Of a stretch of 64,000 nt of DNA, positions 44,370 to 54,075 are shown in pieces; positions within the stretch are counted from its first letter, which is position 1; the number at the start of each line of letters is the position of its first letter. A program made the translations under genes and the position numbers. The stretch is from assembly GCF_028289625.1 (NCBI RefSeq), contig NZ_JANQOM010000013.1, positions 1 through 64,000 on the forward strand, in the 5' to 3' direction. The notes beneath the pieces were generated by a model. The model worked only from the letters and a program-made list of their open reading frames with translations. It was not told where the DNA came from and ran no database searches. Source of the stretch: Winogradskyella sp. GTDB lineage: Bacteria; Bacteroidota; Bacteroidia; Flavobacteriales; Flavobacteriaceae.

Positions 44370-47300
44370 ATGAAAAAGAACCTTTTAAACGTGCTTCTTG
44401 TAATAAGCTGCTTCATGGCATACGGTCAAACCACTATTTATTTAGAAGACTTTACTGGTCAAAATGGAAAAGGCGCAACAGGTAATACACCAACTGTAGA
44501 TTTAAGTGATGTCAGTTGGGACATTGATTTCTCTAGCGCAAATTTGAGCAATGCCTACAGATTTTGGGTAAGAAATTTAAATGGTAATGCCATTTTTGAA
44601 TCTAGAAATGTTGGATCTTCTACGTGGCTATCCCCAATGATTGATATATCTGCTTATTCAAATGTAACATTTACCATAGACGCCTCTCAAGGTGGAAACA
44701 ATTTAGACAATGCAGATACTTTAATCACAGAATATCGGATTAATAGTGGCCCATGGACTAATGCAGCAACTAATGGCAATCTAAATAATGACTATGGCAA
44801 TGTGGTAATTAGCCAAAACAGCCTTAGCGGAAATACTATTGAAATTAGAGTTATTTCTACCAACAATGCCAACAACGAACGTCATCGTATTGACAATATT
44901 GAAGTCACCGGATTTGCAAATTGCGCTTCGGCTTTTTCCTTGCCATTCAATGAAGGGTTCGAAGGTGCTACTTTTCCACCAAACTGTTGGGAAACCTACA
45001 GAGGAACAAACAATTTGGGAGCTAATAATGATTGGACCTCCTCAACAATCGTGTCCAATTCCGGTACTACTTCTGCATTTGTAGAGTTTGAAGTAGTTAC
45101 TGGTGGAAATGCCCAAGATTGGCTGGTAACACCTGCTATAGATTTAGGAACGGCACATGCGCAACTGCGTTTCTTCGCCAGAGAGCAATTTACCATTGAT
45201 TGGAATACTGAATATTCTATTAGAGTATCACAAACCTCTGCTACGGATATCTCAAGTTTTACAACTATTCAAACCTATACTGAACCAGAACTAGGTAATA
45301 CCTTTAATGAAAAAACGGTAGACCTCTCGGCATATACTGGCATTATTTACATTGCATTTGTCATGGAGCAAAATGATGGTGACAATTGGTTTTTAGATGA
45401 TGTTTCCGTTATTGAAATCCCACCTTGTTCAATCCCTGAAGATGTTACCAATGTTACAGCAAATTACGATGGAAACGCCATTAATTTAAATTGGGCCTTA
45501 AGCACATGTTATGATGATATCTTAGTTGTTGCTAGAGAAGGTAGTGCTATTACGGCTACACCCACGGGTGACGGAAGTGCATATATTGAAGATACTGTAT
45601 TTGGCAATGGCACCGAAATTACTACTGACGAATTTGTTGTCTTTAATAATATAGGTAGTAGTGTTGATGTAAGTAATGTTAGCATTGGAAACACTTATCA
45701 CTTTGAAATTTTCACCAGAAAAGGCACAACATGGAGTACAGGCGTGCCCATAAGTATTAGTGTAGATTACTGTACCGTAACAGGAGATACTTCTTTTGAA
45801 ACATCTATTACGCTTGTTGATTTTGGAGATATAAATAATATTACAGGGCAAGGGTCTGGTTATGATGATTTTACTGCACAATCAACCAGTATTGCCAGAG
45901 GTGAATCTGAAGACTTAACAATAAACTTAAATACAGACGGTGATTTTAGAGTATACAGTTATGTTTGGATAGACTGGAATAGAGATGGTGATTTTGATGA
46001 TGTAGGCGAAACTTATGACCTTGGCGAGGCAGATGACACTCCCGATGGACCAACATCTAATAGTCCTTTAACCATTACCGCTCCTGTTGATGCAGTTTTA
46101 GGGGATACAAGGATGCGTGTATTATGTCAATACTTTTCTTTTTTCATTCCTACCAATGGTCCTTGTGATGGCTCTACCGATGGTGAAATAGAAGATTACA
46201 CAGTCACAATTCTCCCAGGCATAACTTACACCTATAATGATGGATGGTCACCATCTGATCCCAATGGTGTGGCCACTCTTGCAAATCCAATTATTATTGA
46301 AGCTGGCAATGCGACCTTTAACGTTAATACAGATAGCGAATCTATAGTGGTTAATCCTGGTGCCAGTGTTACAGTAAATAGTGGTATTGATTTGAATGTA
46401 TCTGATGGCTTCACTCTAGAATCTACATCAACAACTTACTCGAGTTTAATACTGGATGGAACAATAACCGGAACTGTACAATATAGACGCCATGTTAATA
46501 GTGCAGCAGGATCAGGTACGACAACTGGTGCCAATGATCTCATAAGCGCGCCTTTAGTTGGACAAACTTTTGGGGATTTTAGAGCTGCAAACCCTAATAT
46601 TCTTTCAGGAACCATAGGTGGAAATCCTGCTTTTCTCTTTGGGCCTTTTAACCCTGCAACCGTAAGTTATGTTAATTATGCTCCATCAGACGATGCCAGT
46701 GTGTTAACTGCAGGTGTAGGCTACCGTACTGGATCTACAGATAACTCAACATACACCTTTACAGGAACTGTTGAAAACAGCAATGTAAATGTGCCTATCG
46801 TTTTTGGTGGTGCTACTAACTGGAACCTCATAGGCAACCCTTATCCAAGTTATATTAATGTACAAGCAATCCTAAATGACCCAACCAACAGAAATCATTT
46901 TGATGAAAATGCTGTTGGTATTTATGGGTATGACGGAACCGCAACAGATGGTTGGACCATCTATAACTTGGCAACTACTAATAGCAGTACTGTAATAGCA
47001 CCTGGTCAAGGCTTTTTTGTAGACGTAGAGAATTCAAGTATTTTCCGCTTTACACCAGCTATGCGTACTACAGGAAATACAGATGATTTTATTGCAGGTA
47101 GAAATTCTAACCCATTAGTCTATCTTAAACTCAGGTTAAGTGATAGTAACGAGAGTTTCCATACGGATGTCTACTTTAATGACAATGCAAGCACTGGTTT
47201 AGACCAAGGTTATGATGCTTCCGTATGGAACAGTACACCTACAGACTTTTCAGTACACTCCTACTTAGTGGAAAATGATAACGGCAGAGCCATGGCTTTG

Positions 47301-47801
47301 CAGGCATTGCATAGTAATGATATCTCAAATATTACCATTCCTTTGGGTATAAATGTTAATCCTAATGAAGTTACAGTGTTTTCAATTTTAGAATCCACAT
47401 TGCCAAGTGCTATTAATGTCTACCTCGAAGATACCTTAACGGAAACTGTAACCTTATTGAATGACGAAAACTACGAAGTTATATTAGACAACTCTATAAT
47501 CGAAAAAGGGCGTTTTTATTTGCGTTTTGTCAATCAGGCATTGAGCACAAACGAAAATGCGCTAGACCAATTGCAAATTTTTACAAATCAAGAGCAAAGA
47601 AGACTCATTATAAAAGGGCAATTGGTTAATACTTCACAAGTGAGATTGTATGACTTACAAGGAAGACTTTTAAGAAATCTGCAATTAAAAGAAAATGTAA
47701 GTTCACAACATATAGATTTAGTAGAGCTTCCCTCTGGTGTTTTTATTGTAAACATTCAAAGTGATAATGCAAAAAAAACGCAAAAGATTATACTTAATTA
47801 A
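44370..47801 (+). CDS. T9SS cargo protein 1 with choice-of-anchor J and GEVED-type domains
   Basis: Large secreted or surface protein, 1143 residues from ATG 44370, which gives a signal peptide ending at AYGQ (about residue 20). Order: jelly-roll-like region (20-180), a choice-of-anchor J / cleaved adhesin-type domain (about 184-350; LPFNEGFEGATFPPNCWETY), a linking beta domain, a GEVED-type domain (about 520-617; WIDWNRDGDFDDVGETYDLG and DGEIEDYTVTI), then a module of about 450 residues shared with the next two genes, ending in a T9SS type A sorting tail (LPSGVFIVNI, KTQKIILN). Adhesion or glycan binding is a guess. Transcribed alone with its own terminator. Confidence 0.87.
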   Translation: MKKNLLNVLLVISCFMAYGQTTIYLEDFTGQNGKGATGNTPTVDLSDVSWDIDFSSANLSNAYRFWVRNLNGNAIFESRNVGSSTWLSPMIDISAYSNVTFTIDASQGGNNLDNADTLITEYRINSGPWTNAATNGNLNNDYGNVVISQNSLSGNTIEIRVISTNNANNERHRIDNIEVTGFANCASAFSLPFNEGFEGATFPPNCWETYRGTNNLGANNDWTSSTIVSNSGTTSAFVEFEVVTGGNAQDWLVTPAIDLGTAHAQLRFFAREQFTIDWNTEYSIRVSQTSATDISSFTTIQTYTEPELGNTFNEKTVDLSAYTGIIYIAFVMEQNDGDNWFLDDVSVIEIPPCSIPEDVTNVTANYDGNAINLNWALSTCYDDILVVAREGSAITATPTGDGSAYIEDTVFGNGTEITTDEFVVFNNIGSSVDVSNVSIGNTYHFEIFTRKGTTWSTGVPISISVDYCTVTGDTSFETSITLVDFGDINNITGQGSGYDDFTAQSTSIARGESEDLTINLNTDGDFRVYSYVWIDWNRDGDFDDVGETYDLGEADDTPDGPTSNSPLTITAPVDAVLGDTRMRVLCQYFSFFIPTNGPCDGSTDGEIEDYTVTILPGITYTYNDGWSPSDPNGVATLANPIIIEAGNATFNVNTDSESIVVNPGASVTVNSGIDLNVSDGFTLESTSTTYSSLILDGTITGTVQYRRHVNSAAGSGTTTGANDLISAPLVGQTFGDFRAANPNILSGTIGGNPAFLFGPFNPATVSYVNYAPSDDASVLTAGVGYRTGSTDNSTYTFTGTVENSNVNVPIVFGGATNWNLIGNPYPSYINVQAILNDPTNRNHFDENAVGIYGYDGTATDGWTIYNLATTNSSTVIAPGQGFFVDVENSSIFRFTPAMRTTGNTDDFIAGRNSNPLVYLKLRLSDSNESFHTDVYFNDNASTGLDQGYDASVWNSTPTDFSVHSYLVENDNGRAMALQALHSNDISNITIPLGINVNPNEVTVFSILESTLPSAINVYLEDTLTETVTLLNDENYEVILDNSIIEKGRFYLRFVNQALSTNENALDQLQIFTNQEQRRLIIKGQLVNTSQVRLYDLQGRLLRNLQLKENVSSQHIDLVELPSGVFIVNIQSDNAKKTQKIILN

Positions 47802-47823
47802 GTAAAGAGGTAAATTAATATTG

Positions 47824-47848
47824 AAGCGCACAGAAGTGCGCTTTTTTT
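47824..47848 (+). terminator. Rho-independent terminator after T9SS cargo gene 1
   Basis: AAGCGCAC (47824-47831) pairs with GTGCGCTT (47836-47843) around a 4-base loop, followed by a T-run, 22 bases after the stop codon. Confidence 0.88.
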
Positions 47849-47938
47849 GTTTCAATATTCAGCTATTTCAAAATCAAACTAAAAATTAATCTTAACGCTT
47901 TGTTAATATCTAATTACATGGAAAGTTTTTGGTTTTAT

Positions 47939-47946
47939 TATATTTG
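47939..47946 (+). promoter_or_regulatory. Candidate -7 element for T9SS cargo gene 2
   Basis: TATATTTG matches TAnnTTTG exactly, 71 bases before the ATG at 48018. No -33 TTTG is at the right distance. Confidence 0.45.
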
Positions 47947-48017
47947 TCTCCCCTTTACTATCAACCACTTAGCCTATTTTGAATTTTTTATCGACAAACA
48001 ACATATTTTATAGACAT

Positions 48018-51000
48018 ATGAAACATTTTTACCCCTTTTTGTTTACACTTTTAATAAGTAACCTTGGTTTTGGACAGACAACAATACTTCAGGAAAGTTT
48101 TGAAACAGATGGTCAAGGCACTAGGTACAATGCTAGTTCTCCATTTAATGATGGTGGAAGCGACCATTGGAACAGAACAAATGGAAGTGATATCGCTAAT
48201 GTATCAGGAGCATACTCGGCTCAGGAGGGCAGTTTCTTTTGGGCTGCTGAGGATACAGATGATAATGGCGGTAATGGTAATGATGAACAGACTTTAGACA
48301 TTACTGGTATTAATATAAATGGCTTCACTTCATTAGAATTCTTAGGCCTTTTTGGTGCTGGGAATGGAAATGGAGCTGGTTCAAGTGCATATGATGCCGC
48401 GGATTACATTAGAATTACTTATCAAATTGATGGAGGTGGATTTCAAAATCTTTTGTGGTTTAGTTATCAAGATAATGGGGATGACTTTAATGAACCCATA
48501 GGATTAGATACTGACTTTGATGGTGCACAAGACGGTACTATCCTAGGTACAGCACTACAAGAATTCTCTATCAGCATTGCTGGAACTGGTTCTCTTCTAG
48601 ATATTAGAATTGCTGTTTTCATGGATGGGGCTTCTGAAGAAGTAGCTTTTGATAATATTCGTATTCAAGGAATAGCAGTATCGGCAAACCCAACTATAGG
48701 TTTTGATAATCCAACAAGTACAGAAAATGAAACCAATGCAACATTTACAAGTTCAAATATTCCAATAACAGTTACAAACTACGATGGTAATCAAATAGAT
48801 ATCGATGTTAATGTAACAGGTGGTACAGCAGAAGCTGGTGATTTTTCCTTTACATCACCAACGTCATTATCCTTCACTTCAAACAGTACTCAAAATATAA
48901 CTGTTGATATTAATGATGATTTAGATACAGATGATGAAACCATCATGTTTACTATAACAGAAACAAGTTCAGTAACAGGTTTGACAATATCACAGGCTAC
49001 GCACACCTTAACCATTTTAGATGATGAACTACCACCCCTACCTGAAGTTATTATCTCAGAGGTTATGCAAAATCCTGCAGCAGTAGATGACACAGCGGGC
49101 GAATACTTTGAAGTGTATAACGCAGGTAATATGCCTGTGGATTTAATCGGATGGACTATTAGCGATAATGGCACCAATAGTCATGTTATTGGGAGTTCTG
49201 TAATTATTGCGCCATACGATTTTGCCGTATTGGGGAATAATTCTGATTTTGCCACTAATGGTAATGTCAATGTTGATTATGAATATTCTAGTTTTACTTT
49301 AGGAAATAGCGATGATGAAATCATTCTAACAGATGCCTTGTCTAATGAAATAGACCGCGTAGAATATGACGGTGGACCAGACTGGCCTGACCCAGATGGT
49401 GCTGCCATGGTTTATACAGGAAGTGATATTCAAGACAATAATGATAGTAGTCTTTGGGCAGCGGCTACATTTTCACAAGATATTTCTCCAGATTTTGGAT
49501 CACCTGGTCTTAATGGTATAGATCAAATCATTGTTTTTCTTGTTTATACTGGTGGTAGTTGGAACACAGCACCTTCAGCCTTAACTGGTTCTAGAAGCGC
49601 CTTGATTTTAGATGGTAAATACGACCTAACAACCTCGGTAATTTTAAATGGTATAACAGTACAACCAGGCGCAGCTATGGAAGTTACCTCTACTGGAGTT
49701 CTAGATGCTAATTTCTTGGATTTAGAATCAACTTCCTCAGCTTTTGCATCTCTTATCCTGGATGGTACTTTAACTGGTGGTATCTCAGGTAATGTAACTT
49801 ATAGAAGGTTTACTAATGGTGCAGGTAGTGGCACGACTGGTGGAAATGATCTTATCACTTCTCCAGTTACTGGAATGTTTTTCGTAGATCTTGTTCAAGA
49901 CCCTGAGAACGAGTTTAATTTATTTGGGCATCCAGACAATGGTTCTACAAGTATATTGGAATATTTGTTTGGGCCATTTGATAATAGTATTGGTAGTTAT
50001 ATGACCTACTTTATCAATGATGAGGTTAATGGTCCTGACTTGATTGGTGATGGTGACGATGCATTTGAAAACATTGAACCCGTTAAAGGTTACAGAGCAG
50101 GTACTTTTGGTGGGTCAACACTCGCCTTTAGAGGTGGTGTCAACTCTGGCAGTGTAAGTTCTTTTGATTTTGATGACTACGGCTTTGATGCGCCAGATGT
50201 AGAAATTTGGAACTTGGCTGGTAATCCTTATCCTAGTTATTTAAATTCACAAACCTTTTTATCAGTAAATGGCGGTGTCATTGACGAAACCGTTTTAGAC
50301 CCTAACTTTAATGCGATTTATGCGTATAATGACGGTACAGATGGCTCTGGAATATGGACCATAATCAACAGTGTACAAAACTCGGATAGAAATATTGCAC
50401 CTGGTCAAGGCTTTTTTGTGGCATCTAATGGGACTGGTGAATTAAGTTTTACACCTGCCATGCGAACCACGGTAGGTACAGACGATGCTATATTAGGTAG
50501 AAATTCAAATCCGGCTTTACATCTTGGATTAACCTTATCCAATGACCAAGCATCCTATGAAACAGATTTTTATTTTACAGCGAATGCATCAACGAGTTTA
50601 GACCCAGGCTATGATGCTGGTGTTTACAGTAGTAATGTGTCAGGATTCTCTTTGTACTCGCATTTGGTACAAGACAACCAAGGCATTCCTATGGCCATAC
50701 AATCCCTTGGCGAGACAGATTACAATGACGCTATAATACCTCTTGGTGTAAATGCCAATCAAGGTGAGCAAATTACCTTTAGCCTTACCGATAACGACTT
50801 GCCAGGTTCAGTGAATGTGTATTTAGAAGATAATATCGCTAACACCTTTACACTATTAAATACTGCGGATTATATTTTAACACCAAATACTAATTTAGCA
50901 GGTACAGGAAGATTCTTTCTTCATTTCGCTAACAGTGCACTCTCGACACCTGAGGACACATTTGATAGTTTAACGATATTTACTGACCAATCTAATCGTT

Positions 51001-51200
51001 CCATTAACATTGCTGGTGAAGTTGACGACAACACCATAGCTAAGGTTTATGATATTCAGGGTCGTTTAATCACCTCCAAGGCTTTAACTTCTAGTCTGAG
51101 ATTGCAAAGTATTGATGTGAATGCTATAAACTCTGGCGTTTACGTCGTTGAGCTAAGCAACGGCAATCAAAATAAAACACAGAAAGTCATTTTGAAATAA
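48018..51200 (+). CDS. T9SS cargo protein 2 with Calx-beta-like and lamin-tail domains
   Basis: Secreted 1060-residue protein; start at ATG 48018 (MKHFYPFLF) gives a signal peptide ending at GFGQ. Order: jelly-roll-like domain (about 22-225, including LEFLGLFGAGNG and VAFDNIRIQGI), Calx-beta-like domain (about 228-341; GTAEAGDFSF, LDTDDETIMFTI), lamin-tail (LTD) domain (about 341-494; PEVIISEVMQNP, GEYFEVYNAGNMPVDLIGW), then the shared C-terminal module from about 571 with WNLAGNPYPSYLNSQTFL and APGQGFFVASNG, and a T9SS type A tail (SGVYVVEL, KTQKVILK). LTD and Calx-beta domains are common in secreted proteins that bind surfaces or nucleic acids; the role here is unknown. Confidence 0.88.
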   Translation: MKHFYPFLFTLLISNLGFGQTTILQESFETDGQGTRYNASSPFNDGGSDHWNRTNGSDIANVSGAYSAQEGSFFWAAEDTDDNGGNGNDEQTLDITGININGFTSLEFLGLFGAGNGNGAGSSAYDAADYIRITYQIDGGGFQNLLWFSYQDNGDDFNEPIGLDTDFDGAQDGTILGTALQEFSISIAGTGSLLDIRIAVFMDGASEEVAFDNIRIQGIAVSANPTIGFDNPTSTENETNATFTSSNIPITVTNYDGNQIDIDVNVTGGTAEAGDFSFTSPTSLSFTSNSTQNITVDINDDLDTDDETIMFTITETSSVTGLTISQATHTLTILDDELPPLPEVIISEVMQNPAAVDDTAGEYFEVYNAGNMPVDLIGWTISDNGTNSHVIGSSVIIAPYDFAVLGNNSDFATNGNVNVDYEYSSFTLGNSDDEIILTDALSNEIDRVEYDGGPDWPDPDGAAMVYTGSDIQDNNDSSLWAAATFSQDISPDFGSPGLNGIDQIIVFLVYTGGSWNTAPSALTGSRSALILDGKYDLTTSVILNGITVQPGAAMEVTSTGVLDANFLDLESTSSAFASLILDGTLTGGISGNVTYRRFTNGAGSGTTGGNDLITSPVTGMFFVDLVQDPENEFNLFGHPDNGSTSILEYLFGPFDNSIGSYMTYFINDEVNGPDLIGDGDDAFENIEPVKGYRAGTFGGSTLAFRGGVNSGSVSSFDFDDYGFDAPDVEIWNLAGNPYPSYLNSQTFLSVNGGVIDETVLDPNFNAIYAYNDGTDGSGIWTIINSVQNSDRNIAPGQGFFVASNGTGELSFTPAMRTTVGTDDAILGRNSNPALHLGLTLSNDQASYETDFYFTANASTSLDPGYDAGVYSSNVSGFSLYSHLVQDNQGIPMAIQSLGETDYNDAIIPLGVNANQGEQITFSLTDNDLPGSVNVYLEDNIANTFTLLNTADYILTPNTNLAGTGRFFLHFANSALSTPEDTFDSLTIFTDQSNRSINIAGEVDDNTIAKVYDIQGRLITSKALTSSLRLQSIDVNAINSGVYVVELSNGNQNKTQKVILK

Positions 51201-51224
51201 GCTAACACTGTATAATCTTTGTAA

Positions 51225-51258
51225 AAAACGCCTTTTAAATTAAAAGGCGTTTTTTTAT
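51225..51258 (+). terminator. Rho-independent terminator after T9SS cargo gene 2
   Basis: AAAAACGCCTTTTAA (about 51225-51239) pairs with TTAAAAGGCGTTTTTTT (51241-51257), a long stem with a very short loop and a T-run. Confidence 0.85.
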
Positions 51259-51343
51259 TTTTTCTGCGAATCTCCCACTTTAAACAGCAACACAAAATTA
51301 TCAACACGAAAACGATTGCGTTTTAAAATATATCAAAAAATCC

Positions 51344-51351
51344 TATATTTG
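51344..51351 (+). promoter_or_regulatory. Candidate -7 element for T9SS cargo gene 3
   Basis: TATATTTG matches TAnnTTTG and lies 43 bases before the start codon at 51395. A -33 TTTG is not evident. Confidence 0.45.
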
Positions 51352-51394
51352 GATATATCTAATAAAGACATAATGTCAAATCTATTATAAGCTT

Positions 51395-53725
51395 ATGAGA
51401 CAGGTTTACATTTTTTTTGCAACAATTTTAATGACAGTAGTAAGCCATGGCCAAAGTTTTTCGGGCAATGGAAATACTGGTTTTGGTGGGCTACTTGGCG
51501 AAAGTAGCCTTGATGTTAACTTCAACCCGTCTTTTGATACTTTCACCACATTCTTATTTTCTGGTGGCGGTGTGGACGGTACTTTTAATGCCAACGATAA
51601 AGTAGTCATTTATATAGATTCTGACACTAGTGGGGACTTCACCGAAACTGATAATTTTACGGATACTGGTGACGACTTAAGACGCGCCATATCGGGTTTT
51701 GATGGATTTAATCGCTCTGCCGCTCAATTTCCACCAGGGTTTGAGGCTGACTATGCCATTGCCCTTGACGGTAATTTTTGTGGATTATGGCAGTTGGTTG
51801 AAAATGGCTCTCATATTTTTATAGATGGTGCAAATATGGACGGTATTCAGAATCCAAATTTCTACATCGATGGTGCAGATCATTTCTTTGAGTTTTTTAA
51901 TGCAGATTTCGGTGACCCCAGTACCTTTAAGTTTTTAGCAACTTTTATAAGTAATACTGCTTTTAGATCGGATGAAGCAATTGGTGGGATTGATGATTTC
52001 TTTGGTAATCCTGGCCAAGGCCCAGCTAATTTTATACAATATTTTACTGATGATGAAAGAGTTGGTGGACTTGGAAGTACGACTTCATTAGCAACCGTTT
52101 GGTCTTTTGATGGTTCATGGACTAATGGTAACGTACCTTTTGATACAGACGAAATTAGAATTAATCACGACATGATTGTAGATATTGATGCTTCTGTAGG
52201 TGAATTCATTATAAGGCCCTCAAATACGGTTACTATTAATCCAGGCCAAAGCTTAACAGTATCTGGAAGTGCCACAAATGATGGGGATTTTACCAATGAT
52301 AACGGTACATTGATTTTAAATTCTACAAATACGCAATATTCTAGCTTCATTGTTTTAGGCAGTAGCTCTGGTAGTGGAACAAACACCTACAATCGCCACG
52401 TCAATGACAACGATATTGTAAATGGTAACGACTTAATCAGCGCCCCGGTGACTGGTCAAACTTTTGATATATTTATTGGAAATAACACCAATATCTTAGC
52501 CAACCCAAATGGTAATGATGTATTATTTGGAGGTTTTGATAGCGATAATGCAGCCAATCCATTTGAGCTTTGGGATGAAGCGGATACTACTCCTTTAAAT
52601 CCAGGTACAGGCTATAGAACGGGCGTGGATCCTGTTGCTGCTTCAAATCTAGTATCATTTGAAGGGACAGTGAATACAAGTTTGGTTCAAGTCCCAATAG
52701 CCCAGGGGACTGCGAGTATATTAAACTTAATAGGTAATCCTTTTCCGTCTTACATTGATGCTCAAGCTTTTTTGACGAGGAACGCTACTGTATTAGACCC
52801 AAGTGCACAAGTTATATATGGCTACAACGATAGTACGGATGGAACTTCAGCTGATGACTATACCATCATTGGTCTTTTACCTCCTAATAATACATTAAAC
52901 ATTGCTCCCGGTCAAGGTTTCTTTGTAGCATCCAACACTACAGGGGGTAATATTGAATTTACGACAAGCTCTCCAGATATGAGAATTGTCTCAACACAAG
53001 ATGATTTTATTTCAGGAAGAAATGCTGCCTCATCATCAATTACTAATTTAAAACTAGACCTTAGGAATGCTACTGATAATTTTAGAACTGATATCTTCTT
53101 TACGGAATTTTCTGGTTTAGGTTTAGACCCTGGCTATGATGCCACCTTATTGGGTAGTGTAGCTCCTGCTTTTTCTTTATTCTCACATTTGGTACAGGAA
53201 AATATGGGACTTCCATTTGCCATACAAGCGCTCGGTCAAATAGACTATAACGATGTTACCATACCAATAGGTGTTAATGCTGCACAAGGAGAGCAACTGA
53301 CCTTTAGTATTATTGATAATACATTGCCAGCATCTGTAGATGTTTACTTGGATGATACGGAAACTAGTAGCTCTACATTATTAAATTTAGGTGATTACAT
53401 AATTACTCCTACAAGTGATCTAAATGGTATTGGGCGGTTCTTTTTACGATTTACCAATAGTGCTTTATCTACACCAGAAAATGATTTAAGCGAATTAACA
53501 ATTTATACTAATCAAGAAAATAAAACTATTAACGTCTCTGGTAGAATAACGGAGAATACTATGGTTAACATCTATGATCTACAAGGAAGATTAGTGAAAT
53601 CGGCAGTGTTAAATACCACGTCAACTTTGCAAGTTATTGATGCTAATAATTTGTATACAGGCATCTACCTTGTTCAACTTTCGAACACTAGTAATACTAT
53701 GTCCGAAAAAGTTATTTTAAAGTAA
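51395..53725 (+). CDS. T9SS cargo protein 3 with an unrecognised N-terminal domain
   Basis: Secreted 776-residue protein with a signal peptide ending at SHGQ (about residue 20). Residues 20-230 form a domain I do not recognise, rich in Phe, Gly and Asp (VVIYIDSDTSGDFTETDNF, FEADYAIALDGNFCGLW). From about residue 240 it follows the same plan as its two upstream paralogs: VTINPGQSLTVSG, NRHVNDNDIVNGNDLISAP, LNLIGNPFPSYIDAQAFL, IAPGQGFFVASN, DIFFTEFSGLGLDPGYDATL, and the T9SS type A tail (YTGIYLVQL, SEKVILK). It is the closest of the three to the peptide/kinase genes that follow, but a terminator-like hairpin separates them. Confidence 0.87.
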   Translation: MRQVYIFFATILMTVVSHGQSFSGNGNTGFGGLLGESSLDVNFNPSFDTFTTFLFSGGGVDGTFNANDKVVIYIDSDTSGDFTETDNFTDTGDDLRRAISGFDGFNRSAAQFPPGFEADYAIALDGNFCGLWQLVENGSHIFIDGANMDGIQNPNFYIDGADHFFEFFNADFGDPSTFKFLATFISNTAFRSDEAIGGIDDFFGNPGQGPANFIQYFTDDERVGGLGSTTSLATVWSFDGSWTNGNVPFDTDEIRINHDMIVDIDASVGEFIIRPSNTVTINPGQSLTVSGSATNDGDFTNDNGTLILNSTNTQYSSFIVLGSSSGSGTNTYNRHVNDNDIVNGNDLISAPVTGQTFDIFIGNNTNILANPNGNDVLFGGFDSDNAANPFELWDEADTTPLNPGTGYRTGVDPVAASNLVSFEGTVNTSLVQVPIAQGTASILNLIGNPFPSYIDAQAFLTRNATVLDPSAQVIYGYNDSTDGTSADDYTIIGLLPPNNTLNIAPGQGFFVASNTTGGNIEFTTSSPDMRIVSTQDDFISGRNAASSSITNLKLDLRNATDNFRTDIFFTEFSGLGLDPGYDATLLGSVAPAFSLFSHLVQENMGLPFAIQALGQIDYNDVTIPIGVNAAQGEQLTFSIIDNTLPASVDVYLDDTETSSSTLLNLGDYIITPTSDLNGIGRFFLRFTNSALSTPENDLSELTIYTNQENKTINVSGRITENTMVNIYDLQGRLVKSAVLNTTSTLQVIDANNLYTGIYLVQLSNTSNTMSEKVILK

Positions 53726-53752
53726 TTTTGGTATTTAAGTTCATATATTTTG

Positions 53753-53803
53753 AGCGTGTGTTTTTGATTCTATAATTTGACAGTAATAATCAAAACACAC
53801 GCT
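53753..53803. terminator. Long inverted repeat after T9SS cargo gene 3
   Basis: AGCGTGTGTTTTTGATT (53753-53769) pairs with AATCAAAACACACGCT (53788-53803) with one unpaired base and an 18-base loop, followed by TAAAAATTT. It probably ends cargo gene 3; the large loop is unusual for a terminator. Confidence 0.65.
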
Positions 53804-53872
53804 TAAAAATTTATAAACAACTTATTTTTAATAATCCTTATCATATTTATACTGTTAAATAAATTATTTTAT

Positions 53873-53880
53873 TATTTTTG
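53873..53880 (+). promoter_or_regulatory. Candidate -7 element for the small peptide gene
   Basis: TATTTTTG fits TAnnTTTG and lies 20 bases before the ATG at 53901. It suggests that the peptide, kinase and nucleotidyltransferase genes form one transcription unit separate from the cargo genes. Confidence 0.45.
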
Positions 53881-53900
53881 AACCAAACCTAGGCTTGGCC

Positions 53901-54062
53901 ATGAAAAAAGACAATCACACAGATAAAATCTCACGTAAAGACGCCATTAAAAAAATGGGGAAATACGCAGCATTGACTGCCGTTGGAACTTTTGTGATTT
54001 TAAACCCTCTTAAAGCCCAATCAAGTTCACCAGCAGATCCAGGTGGAAATCCATTTGATTAG
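53901..54062 (+). CDS. 53-residue peptide with twin-arginine-like signal, possible modified-peptide precursor
   Basis: Small gene not matching a named family. The N-terminus is basic with SRKDAIKKMG at residues 11-20, like a degenerate Tat motif. A hydrophobic stretch (YAALTAVGTFVILN, 22-35) and an LKAQ cleavage-like site (37-40) follow, leaving a tail of about 14 residues, QSSSPADPGGNPFD, rich in Ser, Pro and Gly. Coding is supported by the promoter element in front, by the sensible leader/core layout, and by the next gene starting 13 bases after the stop. Together with the HPr-kinase-like and nucleotidyltransferase genes, it may be the substrate of these enzymes. That role is inference. Confidence 0.7.
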   Translation: MKKDNHTDKISRKDAIKKMGKYAALTAVGTFVILNPLKAQSSSPADPGGNPFD

Positions 54063-54075
54063 TTTTTAACAAATT

